Shown: positions 25,309-32,761 of the stretch, one piece after another
Layout of the letters: every line of letters begins with the position of its first letter
Position numbering within the stretch: the first letter of the stretch is position 1
Source of the DNA: Candidatus Defluviilinea gracilis
Lineage (GTDB): Bacteria; Chloroflexota; Anaerolineae; Anaerolineales; Villigracilaceae
Assembly (NCBI GenBank): GCA_016716235.1
Contig: JADJWS010000001.1
Coordinates: 1,426,001 to 1,490,000 of the forward strand
Reading direction: 5' to 3'
Length of the DNA stretch: 64,000 nt
Position numbers and translations under genes: made by a program
The notes under the pieces: model-generated
The model's database searches: none
What the model was told of the DNA's origin: nothing
Seen by the model: only the letters and a program-made list of their open reading frames with translations

Positions 25309-27014
25309 TTTTTGTCTCCATTTGCGACAGAGCAGATTTTTTTAATTGCATACAAAGCCATAAGTTGTTTTTTGGGCACAATCTTTTTATAGATTAAAGG
25401 GTAATTGCTTTTTTGTTCATAATTTGGCGATTCTAGCTCAAATGAATTGATGATCTCGCCAACTGCGTCAACCAACTCGACTGGATTAAGATATTTCCCT
25501 TGATTTTTTTGATTCTCATACATCGACTGCAATTTTTCGGCGTCAGCGATTTTGTTTGAAAAGCCATTGTTTATCATTTCAATAAACTCTGTCCCGTTCT
25601 CGAAGCCAATAATGATCTTTTCCAGCTTTTTGAAATTGCCATCCGAAAACTTCTGTACAGGAAAACCTTCGCCTGTTCCATATTGAACAGAAGTGCGCCA
25701 CTTTAATTTGTCGCTGGTTTTTTCTTCAATATCATAATTCGATAGAGTAACCGTAAGATTTCCGTCTTTGAATGGATGTCTTCTGAATCTTGTGCCCTTT
25801 TTTTTCTTCGGCGGGTTATCGAATACTTTTCTGTGAAACGCATTCAGATTTGGTACAGTATCTAATGGCTTTACAGGAAAGTATTCTGTGAACTCTCCTA
25901 GTTTATATTCTTTTCGAACTTCTTTGGCAAAAGCTCTACTTATCGGCGGACAAACTGCATTTCCTACTAATTTCCATTTGTTTCCTTCAGAACCGATGAA
26001 TTGATAGGTTATAGGAAACCCCATCAAAGTAGCGGCTTCCCTAACTGTGAGGGTTCTGTATTCGCCGTCTCCAATCCTATTGCCTTCGGAACGAAGAACT
26101 ATTGCTTCACGAGAATTTCCAATCTTGGTAGCCGTAACTGTTCTGCTCGGGCGATCTTCTCGCTCGGGAAAGAACATAAAGCCCATATAGGGATGATTTG
26201 TTTTTAGAAACTTTGAACCTTCCCAATCAGCCTTGTACAAACCAGTATCGTAAAATTGATCGGTCAGCTCTGATGTTTTGATCTTGATATTTGGGTATAA
26301 AGGGTCAGTTATTAGATTATCAGATTTTGGCGAGATTGGACTTGGTAGTTTTTTTCTGATGAATTCTAGTGTTATGTGCTTTGGCAAAGATTCGTTCTGG
26401 TCAGGTGGTTGGTGAGTAGAAGCGGGAGCTATATGCTTCTTTGCTTTAATGATTTCACCTGAAAATACTCTAACTCGTGATTGAGGCGCTCCATAATTAG
26501 CTGCGTTTAGCACCGAACGGTTGTTTTCAAGGGAAACAGCGATTGATTTGGGGTCATAGTTATGTTCTATAGCCCAACTGCTTAGTCCTAACTGTTCAAA
26601 CGAATATTCTCTAGGAAGATGTACTTTTGAATTAGTTACATTTTCCATGAACCAAGCTTTTAATCTGGACTTTGGTTTGTATTTTTTTACTGCGACAATC
26701 CGTAAAAAAATTTTTGTAAGTTTGAGTCCTAGGGATTTATCAGCTTTGCCTGATTTGTTCGATGAAGAAAAACTAACACACGGCGGGCTTCCTAAGATTA
26801 TGTCAGTATCAGGCAGTTCTTCGATTCGTTTGATGGAAGTTGCAAACTCTAATATATTTTGCATTTCACAAGCTAAACCAAAATTGAAATTAAAAGTGTC
26901 AATTGCAGGCTTCCAACTATCGATGCCTGCAACTATCTTGAAACCTTGTTGCCTAAATCCTTCTGAAAAACCACCAGCACCACAGAAGAAATCTATTACA
27001 GTGAAATCAGTCAT
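25305..27014 (-). CDS. DNA (cytosine-5)-methyltransferase with C-terminal extension
   Basis: The 569-residue protein has the C5-methyltransferase motifs: I (VIDFFCGAGGFSEGFRQQGF), IV with catalytic Cys (LGSPPCVSFSSSNKSG), VI (MENV), VIII (QSRVRVF), IX (RTLTVREAATLMGFP) and X (LVGNAVCPPISRAFAKE). A typical enzyme would end soon after motif X; here about 190 further residues follow, with a KKKKGTRFRRHPFKDGN segment. The extension may link it to the ParB or helicase partners. It should methylate cytosine at a recognition site set by the region between motifs VIII and IX. The gene follows vsr by 7 bases and overlaps the parB-like gene. Confidence 0.9.
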   Translation of the reverse strand: MTDFTVIDFFCGAGGFSEGFRQQGFKIVAGIDSWKPAIDTFNFNFGLACEMQNILEFATSIKRIEELPDTDIILGSPPCVSFSSSNKSGKADKSLGLKLTKIFLRIVAVKKYKPKSRLKAWFMENVTNSKVHLPREYSFEQLGLSSWAIEHNYDPKSIAVSLENNRSVLNAANYGAPQSRVRVFSGEIIKAKKHIAPASTHQPPDQNESLPKHITLEFIRKKLPSPISPKSDNLITDPLYPNIKIKTSELTDQFYDTGLYKADWEGSKFLKTNHPYMGFMFFPEREDRPSRTVTATKIGNSREAIVLRSEGNRIGDGEYRTLTVREAATLMGFPITYQFIGSEGNKWKLVGNAVCPPISRAFAKEVRKEYKLGEFTEYFPVKPLDTVPNLNAFHRKVFDNPPKKKKGTRFRRHPFKDGNLTVTLSNYDIEEKTSDKLKWRTSVQYGTGEGFPVQKFSDGNFKKLEKIIIGFENGTEFIEMINNGFSNKIADAEKLQSMYENQKNQGKYLNPVELVDAVGEIINSFELESPNYEQKSNYPLIYKKIVPKKQLMALYAIKKICSVANGDKK

Positions 27015-27021
27015 CTATTCC

Positions 27022-27465
27022 TCAATTTACTGACAATACTTTCTTGACCTTTGCAACCGATTGATTAGGGTGCTTTTTAATTTGACATTCCCAGATAGTC
27101 AATACTCTCCAACCATCTTTGCGTAACGTTGCGACCTTCTCTTTATCTCTACTTTTGTTTTTGGCAAATTTTTGTTCCCAAAAATTTCTGTGGGTTTTAG
27201 GGAGGCGTGGTTTGCAATATGGACATCTGTGCCAAAAGCATCCGTTTATAAAAACGGCGATCTTTTTGCTTGGAAAAGCAATATCAGGGCTTCCTGGCGC
27301 TTTTCTCCAGTTTAATCTATAGCCTCTTATACCTTCATGTGAAAGCAACTTTCGTAATGTGATTTCAGGTGTTGTATTTTTTGCTTTATTAGCGCTCATA
27401 GCCTTTGAAGTGATGTCTTTCAAAGGGATTGGAGCTCTTCCATCGCGAAGATACGTATCGTTCAT
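27022..27465 (-). CDS. vsr: Very short patch repair endonuclease
   Basis: A 147-residue Vsr protein: SKAMSANKAKNTTPEITLRK, GYRLNWRKAPGSPDIAFPSK, VFINGCFWHRCPYCKPRLPK, NFWEQKFAKNKSRDKE and GWRVLTIWECQI. PDIAF carries the catalytic Asp, and the CFWH/C-x2-C residues the zinc site. Vsr nicks 5' of T in T:G mismatches left by deamination of 5-methylcytosine, so its place directly before the C5-methylase is functionally sensible. It is the first gene of the AT-rich operon that runs to 20963. Confidence 0.93.
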   Translation of the reverse strand: MNDTYLRDGRAPIPLKDITSKAMSANKAKNTTPEITLRKLLSHEGIRGYRLNWRKAPGSPDIAFPSKKIAVFINGCFWHRCPYCKPRLPKTHRNFWEQKFAKNKSRDKEKVATLRKDGWRVLTIWECQIKKHPNQSVAKVKKVLSVN

Positions 27466-27510
27466 ATGACTATTACCGTCTTGGCAAGTTCATTGAAAGA
27501 AAATAAAGAC

Positions 27511-28125
27511 CTACCAACCCGCAGGCTTTGAGAATTGTCCGTCTTTATCACTCAACACATCTGGGAACAGACTGTTCTTGAGAACCGTTCCTCGAATTTT
27601 CTTGACGAATTGAACATGCGGTAATAACGCCACACTCGTATGCTTTTGAGGGTTGAGCAAACCAACAGGCTTATTGAATTGCTGTGTGACGACCTGAATC
27701 GGCAGGAGTAAGTCTGAATCATTCGAGACCACTACCGCCAGTTCGTAATCGTTTCTAAAACCATCCACCAACAAATGTGTGGCAATATTGACATCCGAAC
27801 CCTTTTCCTCCGTCTTCATAACTTTGGCATAGCCGCTTCCGATGGGCGAGAGCGGCATTTTTACTTCGTGAGATAAAAATGTTCCAAGAATGATTTCAAG
27901 GTTTGGGATGGTTTGCAGGGCGCGTAGGAAAAGTTGTTGGCGCACAGGCTGGTCAGGGTCATTGGGGCGGGCGGAAACGAGCGCTGTGAAATATTTGATT
28001 TTGTGGATTCGATCATTTGGGAGCAATAGACCGCACATTTTCGACACATCCAGCCAATGATAGGATGTGTCCTTGATACAGCCATAGTATAGGTTGAAGC
28101 CGTCAATGTAGATGTTTGTTTTCAT
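27511..28125 (-). CDS. NYN-domain (LabA/DUF88-like) protein
   Basis: A 204-residue protein with the NYN/PIN-like pattern: TNIYIDGFNLYYGCIKDTSY, KIKYFTALVSARPND, GSDVNIATHLLVDGFRNDY and VVVSNDSDLLLPIQVV. The spaced Asp residues (IDGFN, SDVN, SNDSDL) build the metal-binding site of this RNase family. It is cytoplasmic and probably cleaves RNA. It sits 45 bases upstream of vsr on the same strand but is less AT-rich, so it may be a host gene next to the island or a separate module. Confidence 0.85.
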   Translation of the reverse strand: MKTNIYIDGFNLYYGCIKDTSYHWLDVSKMCGLLLPNDRIHKIKYFTALVSARPNDPDQPVRQQLFLRALQTIPNLEIILGTFLSHEVKMPLSPIGSGYAKVMKTEEKGSDVNIATHLLVDGFRNDYELAVVVSNDSDLLLPIQVVTQQFNKPVGLLNPQKHTSVALLPHVQFVKKIRGTVLKNSLFPDVLSDKDGQFSKPAGW

Positions 28126-28446
28126 ATGCCCTTAAACACAGAGACCGCCGTGAGGCGGTCTCGCACCAGGTTCGTCGAAACTACTACTGGGGGATATGCC
28201 TCTATTATCGCCACAAATAGCGTGACTGTCAAGCAAACATTTTTTCTATTTTACTCGAAATATCTGATGCCCCCGTGCGGCTAACAGCGTAGCACAAATC
28301 CCCTCGAAACCGAGCCAACCTCCAGTTAAGAACGAAGCGAAAAATTCATCATTCCTCATTCTTCATTCTTCATTCTTCATTCCATCTGATACAATACGCC
28401 CGCCTTACTAATCTCCAATCTCTAATCATCTAATCTCTGGAACCCC
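28126..28446. other. Intergenic region with short tandem repeats upstream of ettA
   Basis: About 320 bases without a gene. It contains tandem CATTCTTCATT units (28344-28384) and a second motif set (AATCTCCAATCTCTAATC, then TCTAATCTCTGG) leading up to the ettA start. A GATACAATACG sequence near 28,387 could be a -10 element for ettA, but I do not see a matching -35 site. Confidence 0.5.
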
Positions 28447-30117
28447 ATGTCAAACGAATCCCTCGTAATCTACTCCATGAACAAAGTGGGACGCATAGTC
28501 CCTCCCAACAAACAAATCCTGCGCGACATCTCGCTCGGCTTCTACTACGGCGCCAAGATCGGCGTGCTGGGGCTCAACGGCGCGGGCAAGTCCACGTTAT
28601 TGCGCATCATGGCAGGCGTGGACAATGACTACATCGGCGAAATCTCGCAATCCAAAGGCTACACCGTCGGACTGCTCGAGCAGGAACCCAAACTCGATGA
28701 AACGAAAACAGTCATCGAGGTCGTGAAAGAAGCGGTCGCCCCCATCGTCGAAATGCTCGCCCGCTTCGACGAAGTCAACGCCAAGTTTGCCGAACCCGAT
28801 GCCGACTTCGACGCGCTCGTCGCCGAACAAGCCAAACTGCAAGACTCGCTCGACAAACACGACGCGTGGAATCTCGACAGCCGACTCGAACTTGCGATGG
28901 ACGCGTTGCGCTGTCCGCCGAGCGACTCGCCCATCAACATTTTATCGGGCGGAGAAAAGCGCCGCGTCGCCCTCACCCGACTCCTGCTCACCGAACCCGA
29001 CATCCTCCTGCTCGACGAACCCACCAACCACCTCGACGCCGAATCGGTGGCGTGGCTCGAACATCACCTGCGCGACTACAAAGGCACCGTCATCGCCGTC
29101 ACGCACGACCGCTACTTTTTGGACAACGTCGCGGGCTGGATCCTCGAACTCGATCGCGGCTACGGAATTCCGTACAAAGGAAATTATTCCTCGTGGCTCG
29201 AACAAAAACAGGAGCGCGTCCGCCTCGAAGAAAAATCCGAATCGAAACGACAGAAGACTCTCGAACGCGAACTCGAATGGATTCGCATGTCGCCCAAAGC
29301 GCGTCAATCGAAGGGACAAGCCCGCGTCAACGCCTACGAAAAATTATTGGATCAGGAAGCCGAAGCGCGCCGCGAAAATTTGGAGATATACATCCCGCCT
29401 GGTCCGCGCCTCGGTGACGTCGTCTTTGAATTTGATAACGTGAGTAAATCTTACGATGACCGCCTCATTCTCGACGGGTTTTCTGCTACAGTTCCCCCAG
29501 GCTCTATCGTCGGGATAGTGGGTCCGAACGGCGCGGGCAAGACGACTCTGCTGAAGATGATCACAGGCAAAGAGACTCCCGACAGCGGCTCGATCAAAAT
29601 CGGCGAGACCGTCAAACTCGCCTACGCCGATCAATCGCGCACGCTCGACGCCGATAAAACCGTCTACGAAGAAATCTCGCAAGGCGCCGACACGCTCGAA
29701 CTCGGTAAACGAAAAATCAACGCCCGCGCCTATTGCGCCTCCTTCAACTTTCAAGGCACAGACCAGCAAAAGAAAGTCGGCGTGTTATCAGGTGGCGAAA
29801 GGAATCGCGTCCACTTAGCCAAGACCCTCACCGAAGGCGCGAATGTTTTGCTCTTAGATGAACCCACCAACGATTTGGATGTCAACACCCTCCGCGCCCT
29901 CGAAGAAGCCCTCGAAGAATTCGCAGGCGTTGCCTTAGTCGTGAGTCATGACCGCTGGTTCCTCGACCGCATCTGCACCCACCTCATCGTCTTCGAAGGC
30001 GATTCCGTTGCAAAAATGTATATTGGGAATTGGTCTGATTACGAAGCATTCATGCAAGAAAAGTTCGGGAAAGACCTAACTCCCCATCGAGTGAAGTATC
30101 GAACGTTGAAACGCTAG
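28447..30117 (+). CDS. ettA: Energy-dependent translational throttle protein EttA (ABC-F ATPase)
   Basis: A 556-residue ABC-F protein of EttA length. It has two ATPase modules: Walker A GLNGAGKSTLL and GPNGAGKTTLL, signatures ILSGGEKRRVAL and LSGGERNRVHLA, Walker B LLLDEPTNHLDAES and LLLDEPTNDLD. It also has the EttA linker (the tRNA-interaction region) and the conserved C-terminus FGKDLTPHRVKYRTLKR. It binds the ribosomal E site and gates the first elongation steps according to ATP/ADP. What is odd is that this C-terminus plus the DNA that follows recurs several times in the next 2.7 kb (30817, 31462, 32566, 32674). Confidence 0.95.
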   Translation: MSNESLVIYSMNKVGRIVPPNKQILRDISLGFYYGAKIGVLGLNGAGKSTLLRIMAGVDNDYIGEISQSKGYTVGLLEQEPKLDETKTVIEVVKEAVAPIVEMLARFDEVNAKFAEPDADFDALVAEQAKLQDSLDKHDAWNLDSRLELAMDALRCPPSDSPINILSGGEKRRVALTRLLLTEPDILLLDEPTNHLDAESVAWLEHHLRDYKGTVIAVTHDRYFLDNVAGWILELDRGYGIPYKGNYSSWLEQKQERVRLEEKSESKRQKTLERELEWIRMSPKARQSKGQARVNAYEKLLDQEAEARRENLEIYIPPGPRLGDVVFEFDNVSKSYDDRLILDGFSATVPPGSIVGIVGPNGAGKTTLLKMITGKETPDSGSIKIGETVKLAYADQSRTLDADKTVYEEISQGADTLELGKRKINARAYCASFNFQGTDQQKKVGVLSGGERNRVHLAKTLTEGANVLLLDEPTNDLDVNTLRALEEALEEFAGVALVVSHDRWFLDRICTHLIVFEGDSVAKMYIGNWSDYEAFMQEKFGKDLTPHRVKYRTLKR

Positions 30118-30234
30118 TACCGCAAAGTTCACTTTGCGCTCGCGCAAATCGCAAAATAAATTTTGCGGTACGTGAAGCGCTAGTACCGCAAAGTTCACTT
30201 TGCGCCGCGCAAATCGCAAAATAAATTTTGCGGC
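30117..30234 (+). repeat. Hairpin units A and B directly after the ettA stop codon
   Basis: Two near-identical ~55-bp units (30117-30171 and 30183-30234). Each has CGCAAAGTTCACTTTGCG (8-bp arms), then CGCAAAATAAATTTTGCG (8-bp arms), enclosed by GTACCGC/GCGGTAC ends. Unit B is preceded by GAAGCGCTAG, echoing the GAAACGCTAG of the ettA end. The same unit follows each displaced ettA tail downstream. Confidence 0.9.
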
Positions 30235-30305
30235 AAAAAGTACGAAATTCTTGATTTCGGTGTGTCCCAATCAAAAATTGCGCTCGCTACACTCTGGAGG
30301 TATCC

Positions 30306-30800
30306 ATGTACAGGCTCCCAAACATATTGAGAACATTCGGTTTTCTTGCCTTGCTGGTCATGTGGATTCCTTTTTGCCTCATGTTCGCCAGCCTGCCAGC
30401 GGGTCAAATTGATTTCAAAGACCCAGAAACGATGATCCGTTCTCTCTTTACGAGCGGAGCCTTATTCAGCGGCTTTGGCTTGTTGATCATCGGACTGTTT
30501 GCCGTCTCCATAGCCTTACAGGTCGCCGCCAGCGCGTCCTCTGCCTGGATGCGGCAACGCGCCAAATCACGCGGCGAATCTGTCACGGCAAACATCGTCA
30601 AAGTGGACGCCCCCAACACCATGAATAACACAGCCTATAGAAATGTCACTTTCGATTTGGAAATAACATATATGGGGGAAACCGCTACCACCCGTATAAA
30701 AGAACACCTTCCCCGCGCACGCTACGCCTACTTCCGCACCGCCAAAACTGTCAAGGTAAAGTTCGACCCGCAAACCAAGGTTGCCGTCCTCGATGAATAG
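30306..30800 (+). CDS. DUF3592-like membrane protein
   Basis: A 164-residue protein with two membrane segments in its first 80 residues (FGFLALLVMWIPFCLMFASL; ALFSGFGLLIIGLFAVSIAL), then a beta-rich domain: RGESVTANIVKVDAPN, VTFDLEITYMGETATT and TVKVKFDPQTKVAVLDE. That domain resembles DUF3592, a family of unknown function. It lies between the native ettA end and the first displaced ettA tail, as if it were the cargo of one insertion. Confidence 0.65.
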   Translation: MYRLPNILRTFGFLALLVMWIPFCLMFASLPAGQIDFKDPETMIRSLFTSGALFSGFGLLIIGLFAVSIALQVAASASSAWMRQRAKSRGESVTANIVKVDAPNTMNNTAYRNVTFDLEITYMGETATTRIKEHLPRARYAYFRTAKTVKVKFDPQTKVAVLDE

Positions 30801-30816
30801 ACAAAGGAACGATGAT

Positions 30817-30930
30817 TGAAAATTCGGTAAAGATTTGACCCCGCATCGAGTCAAATATCGAACGATGAAACGCTAGTACCGCAAAGTTCACTTTGCGCCC
30901 GCGCAAATCGCAAAATAAATTTTGCGGCAC
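30817..30930 (+). repeat. Displaced ettA 3' end, copy C, with hairpin unit
   Basis: From 30823 the reading frame gives FGKDLTPHRVKYRTMKR and a TAG stop, matching the last 17 codons of ettA. Eight codons differ from the native copy and seven of those changes are synonymous. The same hairpin unit (CGCAAAGTTCACTTTGCG, CGCAAAATAAATTTTGCG) follows. There is no start codon, so it is not a gene. Confidence 0.9.
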
Positions 30931-30935
30931 AAAAA

Positions 30936-30972
30936 AAACCGTCCCGAAGGCTCTCAACCTTCGGGACGGTTT
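30936..30972. terminator. Strong stem-loop terminator, usable in both directions
   Basis: AAACCGTCCCGAAGG pairs with CCTTCGGGACGGTTT around a 7-base loop, with an A-run on the left and a T-run at the right edge of the stem. It lies just past the 3' end of the DUF2283 gene (minus strand), for which it is the natural terminator. Confidence 0.85.
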
Positions 30973-30975
30973 ATC

Positions 30976-31185
30976 TCACGCGGACATTCCCGCTGGTATT
31001 CTTTGATAAAGAAACTCCCGCATGTCGCTGGATGCGCTGGCATGTTCAATCGTGATGCTGACCACGTTTCCGTTGCCGTCCAAATCCAGATAGATATTTT
31101 CGCTTAGTTCGCGCGTCTCCACAGGCGGGTTGGCGGAAAGCTCAACCAGCGTGGTGTCTGTATCTTCAAAGTATTTGATACGCAT
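30976..31185 (-). CDS. DUF2283 protein, probable antitoxin
   Basis: A 69-residue protein with the DUF2283 pattern: MRIKYFEDTDTTLVELSANP, ELSENIYLDLDGNGNVVSIT and IEHAS. Such proteins commonly follow DUF4258 toxin-like genes, as here (the DUF4258 gene ends 3 bases before this start). The pair lies between two displaced ettA tails and ends at a strong terminator. Confidence 0.85.
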   Translation of the reverse strand: MRIKYFEDTDTTLVELSANPPVETRELSENIYLDLDGNGNVVSITIEHASASSDMREFLYQRIPAGMSA

Positions 31186-31188
31186 GGC

Positions 31189-31425
31189 TTACTCCTTGAA
31201 ATTTCGGTCGAAGAACGCATTGTGAACAGTTTCGCCGTCCTCAAGCAGGATGACCCGCAACGCACGGTTTTCCATTTCTGCGATCCGCGCCCAACGACGA
31301 ATTCTGCCGTCGGATTGAATTTCTTCACGCAGTGGGTTTCGGATAACCCGCTCGATCCATTCGTCCTGAATTACGGCGCGATCAGGACGTTGACGAGTAT
31401 ATTGAAAATACTGCGTGGTCTTCAT
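31189..31425 (-). CDS. DUF4258-like protein, probable toxin
   Basis: A 78-residue protein: QYTRQRPDRAVIQDEWIERV, NPLREEIQSDGRIRRWARI and LRVILLEDGETVHNAFFDRN. The pattern (RPDRAVIQDEWIERVI, R-rich strand, then a strand with V-H-N) resembles DUF4258, which has a RelE/BrnT-like fold. It is the first gene of a two-gene unit with DUF2283. Taken as a toxin-antitoxin module on family association. Confidence 0.72.
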   Translation of the reverse strand: MKTTQYFQYTRQRPDRAVIQDEWIERVIRNPLREEIQSDGRIRRWARIAEMENRALRVILLEDGETVHNAFFDRNFKE

Positions 31426-31461
31426 TTCTACCGATTATACTTGAAGTACAAACCCTTATCG

Positions 31462-31620
31462 AAGATGTCTATCGGCAACTGGTCCAATTGCAAAACGACT
31501 ATGCAGGAAACATTCGGCAAAGACTTAACATCTCATCGCGTGAAATATCGAACGCTGAAACGCTAGTACCGCAAAGTTCACTTTGCGCCCGCGCAAATCG
31601 CAAAATGAATTTTGCGGCAC
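31462..31620 (+). repeat. Displaced ettA 3' end, copy D, with hairpin unit (longest copy)
   Basis: The frame gives KMSIGNWSNCKTTMQE followed by TFGKDLTSHRVKYRTLKR and a stop, matching the last 34 or so codons of ettA. In the final 17 codons, six of seven differing codons are synonymous. The hairpin unit follows with one change (AAAATGAATTTT). It overlaps the upstream region of the DUF4258 gene, which reads the other way. Confidence 0.9.
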
Positions 31621-31650
31621 AAGAAATCATCGGCAAAGTCCGCGCCCTCA

Positions 31651-32463
31651 TTACAAAAACGGAATGCGACGATGAAACCGCCCTACTAAAGTTTGCGTCA
31701 GGTTCGGGAAGAAGCGCATCATAAAATCTATGGCGTATGTCTCGCGCCCGATCAGCACACGCGCCCGCCTTTTCTGGATGCCGCGAATGATCTTTTGCGC
31801 CACTTTTTCCGCTGGCGTTCCCCGTTGAGCGACGAACGCCGCTTCCAAATCGCGCTTTTGCGATTCGAGCGTCCTCGAAGCGCGGATCAACTCCGTATCC
31901 ACCGCGCCTGGATACACACAGGTCAGATGGATGCCTGATCCGTACAACTCCGCCCGCAAGGCTTCGCTGAATCCGCGAATGGCGAATTTCGTGGCGCAAT
32001 AGGCTGTTTTCGTCGGAAGCCCGAACAGTCCAAAGTCGCTGGCAATGTTGACGATATGTCCCGCGCCGCGCTGGCGAAAGAGCGGGAGGAAAAACTTACA
32101 ACCATGGATCACGCCCCATAGATTGATATTGACGATCCAATCCAGATCTGCCATCGAGAAGCTCTCGAACGGACCAGCCAGAGACACGCCCGCATTGTTA
32201 ATCAACATGTCCACTCGATCATGCTCACGCAAGACTTCTGCAGGCAGGTTCTGCATCTGCTCGCTGTTGGAAACATCCACAACATGCGCCGACACCCGCC
32301 GACCCAGAAGGCTTAACTCCTCCTCAACCTTCCGCAAGCCGTCCACGTTCACATCCACCAGGGCAAGGTGACAACCGCATCGCGCCAGTTCTACGGCGAG
32401 CGCCCGTCCAATACCGCTGGCGGCGCCTGTCACGACACTCACTTGATCGGGAAACGACGCCAT
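31651..32463 (-). CDS. Short-chain dehydrogenase/reductase
   Basis: A 270-residue classical SDR: cofactor site VVTGAASGIGRALAVELARC, NNAGVSLAGPF, INLWGVIHGCKFFL and the catalytic YCATKFAIRGFSEALRAEL after VNIASDFG. The second-strand residue D (ALVDVNVDG) favours NAD(H). The C-terminal 50 residues (RVLIGRETYAIDFMMRFFPN) are typical of a subgroup found in oxidoreductases of lipid or aldehyde metabolism. Substrate unknown. It lies between displaced ettA tails D and E. Confidence 0.85.
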   Translation of the reverse strand: MASFPDQVSVVTGAASGIGRALAVELARCGCHLALVDVNVDGLRKVEEELSLLGRRVSAHVVDVSNSEQMQNLPAEVLREHDRVDMLINNAGVSLAGPFESFSMADLDWIVNINLWGVIHGCKFFLPLFRQRGAGHIVNIASDFGLFGLPTKTAYCATKFAIRGFSEALRAELYGSGIHLTCVYPGAVDTELIRASRTLESQKRDLEAAFVAQRGTPAEKVAQKIIRGIQKRRARVLIGRETYAIDFMMRFFPNLTQTLVGRFHRRIPFL

Positions 32464-32565
32464 TTAAACCTCGTAAAATGATATGATGGGCTTACCATGC
32501 GACTGATTTTATCATCCGTAAAATAGACGATGAAACAAATTGCGATACCATCTCGACAAAAGCGA

Positions 32566-32673
32566 AACGGCAATGATTTAACCCCGCATCGGGTGAAGCA
32601 TCGAACATTGAAACGCTAGCGCCGCAAAGTTCACTTTGCGCCCGCACAAATCGCAAAATAAATTTTGCGGTAC
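32566..32673 (+). repeat. Displaced ettA 3' end, copy E, with hairpin unit
   Basis: The frame gives NGNDLTPHRVKHRTLKR and a stop, then the hairpin unit with GCGCCGC and CCGCACAAATCG variants, ending GCGGTAC. It is a shorter and more diverged version of the ettA tail, and is directly followed by copy F. Confidence 0.85.
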
Positions 32674-32755
32674 GTGTATCGGTAACTGGTCCGATTACGA
32701 AATAACGATGAAAGAAGAGTTTGGCAAAGACTTAACTCCGCATCGAGTGAAGTGA
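32674..32755 (+). repeat. Displaced ettA 3' end, copy F, without hairpin
   Basis: The frame gives CIGNWSDYEITMKEEFGKDL then TPHRVK and TGA. It matches about 26 codons of ettA, ending early. Eight of fourteen differing codons are synonymous. Its last bases (GTGAGGAAAAATGG) form the ribosome site and start of the monooxygenase gene. Confidence 0.85.
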
Positions 32756-32761
32756 GGAAAA

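Noticed and set aside
31222..31566. A 114-codon plus-strand frame ending in the EttA C-terminal peptide
   Set aside because: Its first two thirds are antisense to the DUF4258 gene and only the end is the displaced ettA tail; it has no start supported by a ribosome site.
30117..32755. CRISPR array or integron attC array
   Set aside because: Spacing between units is hundreds of bases with genes in between and no cas genes; integron core sites and an integrase are not seen.
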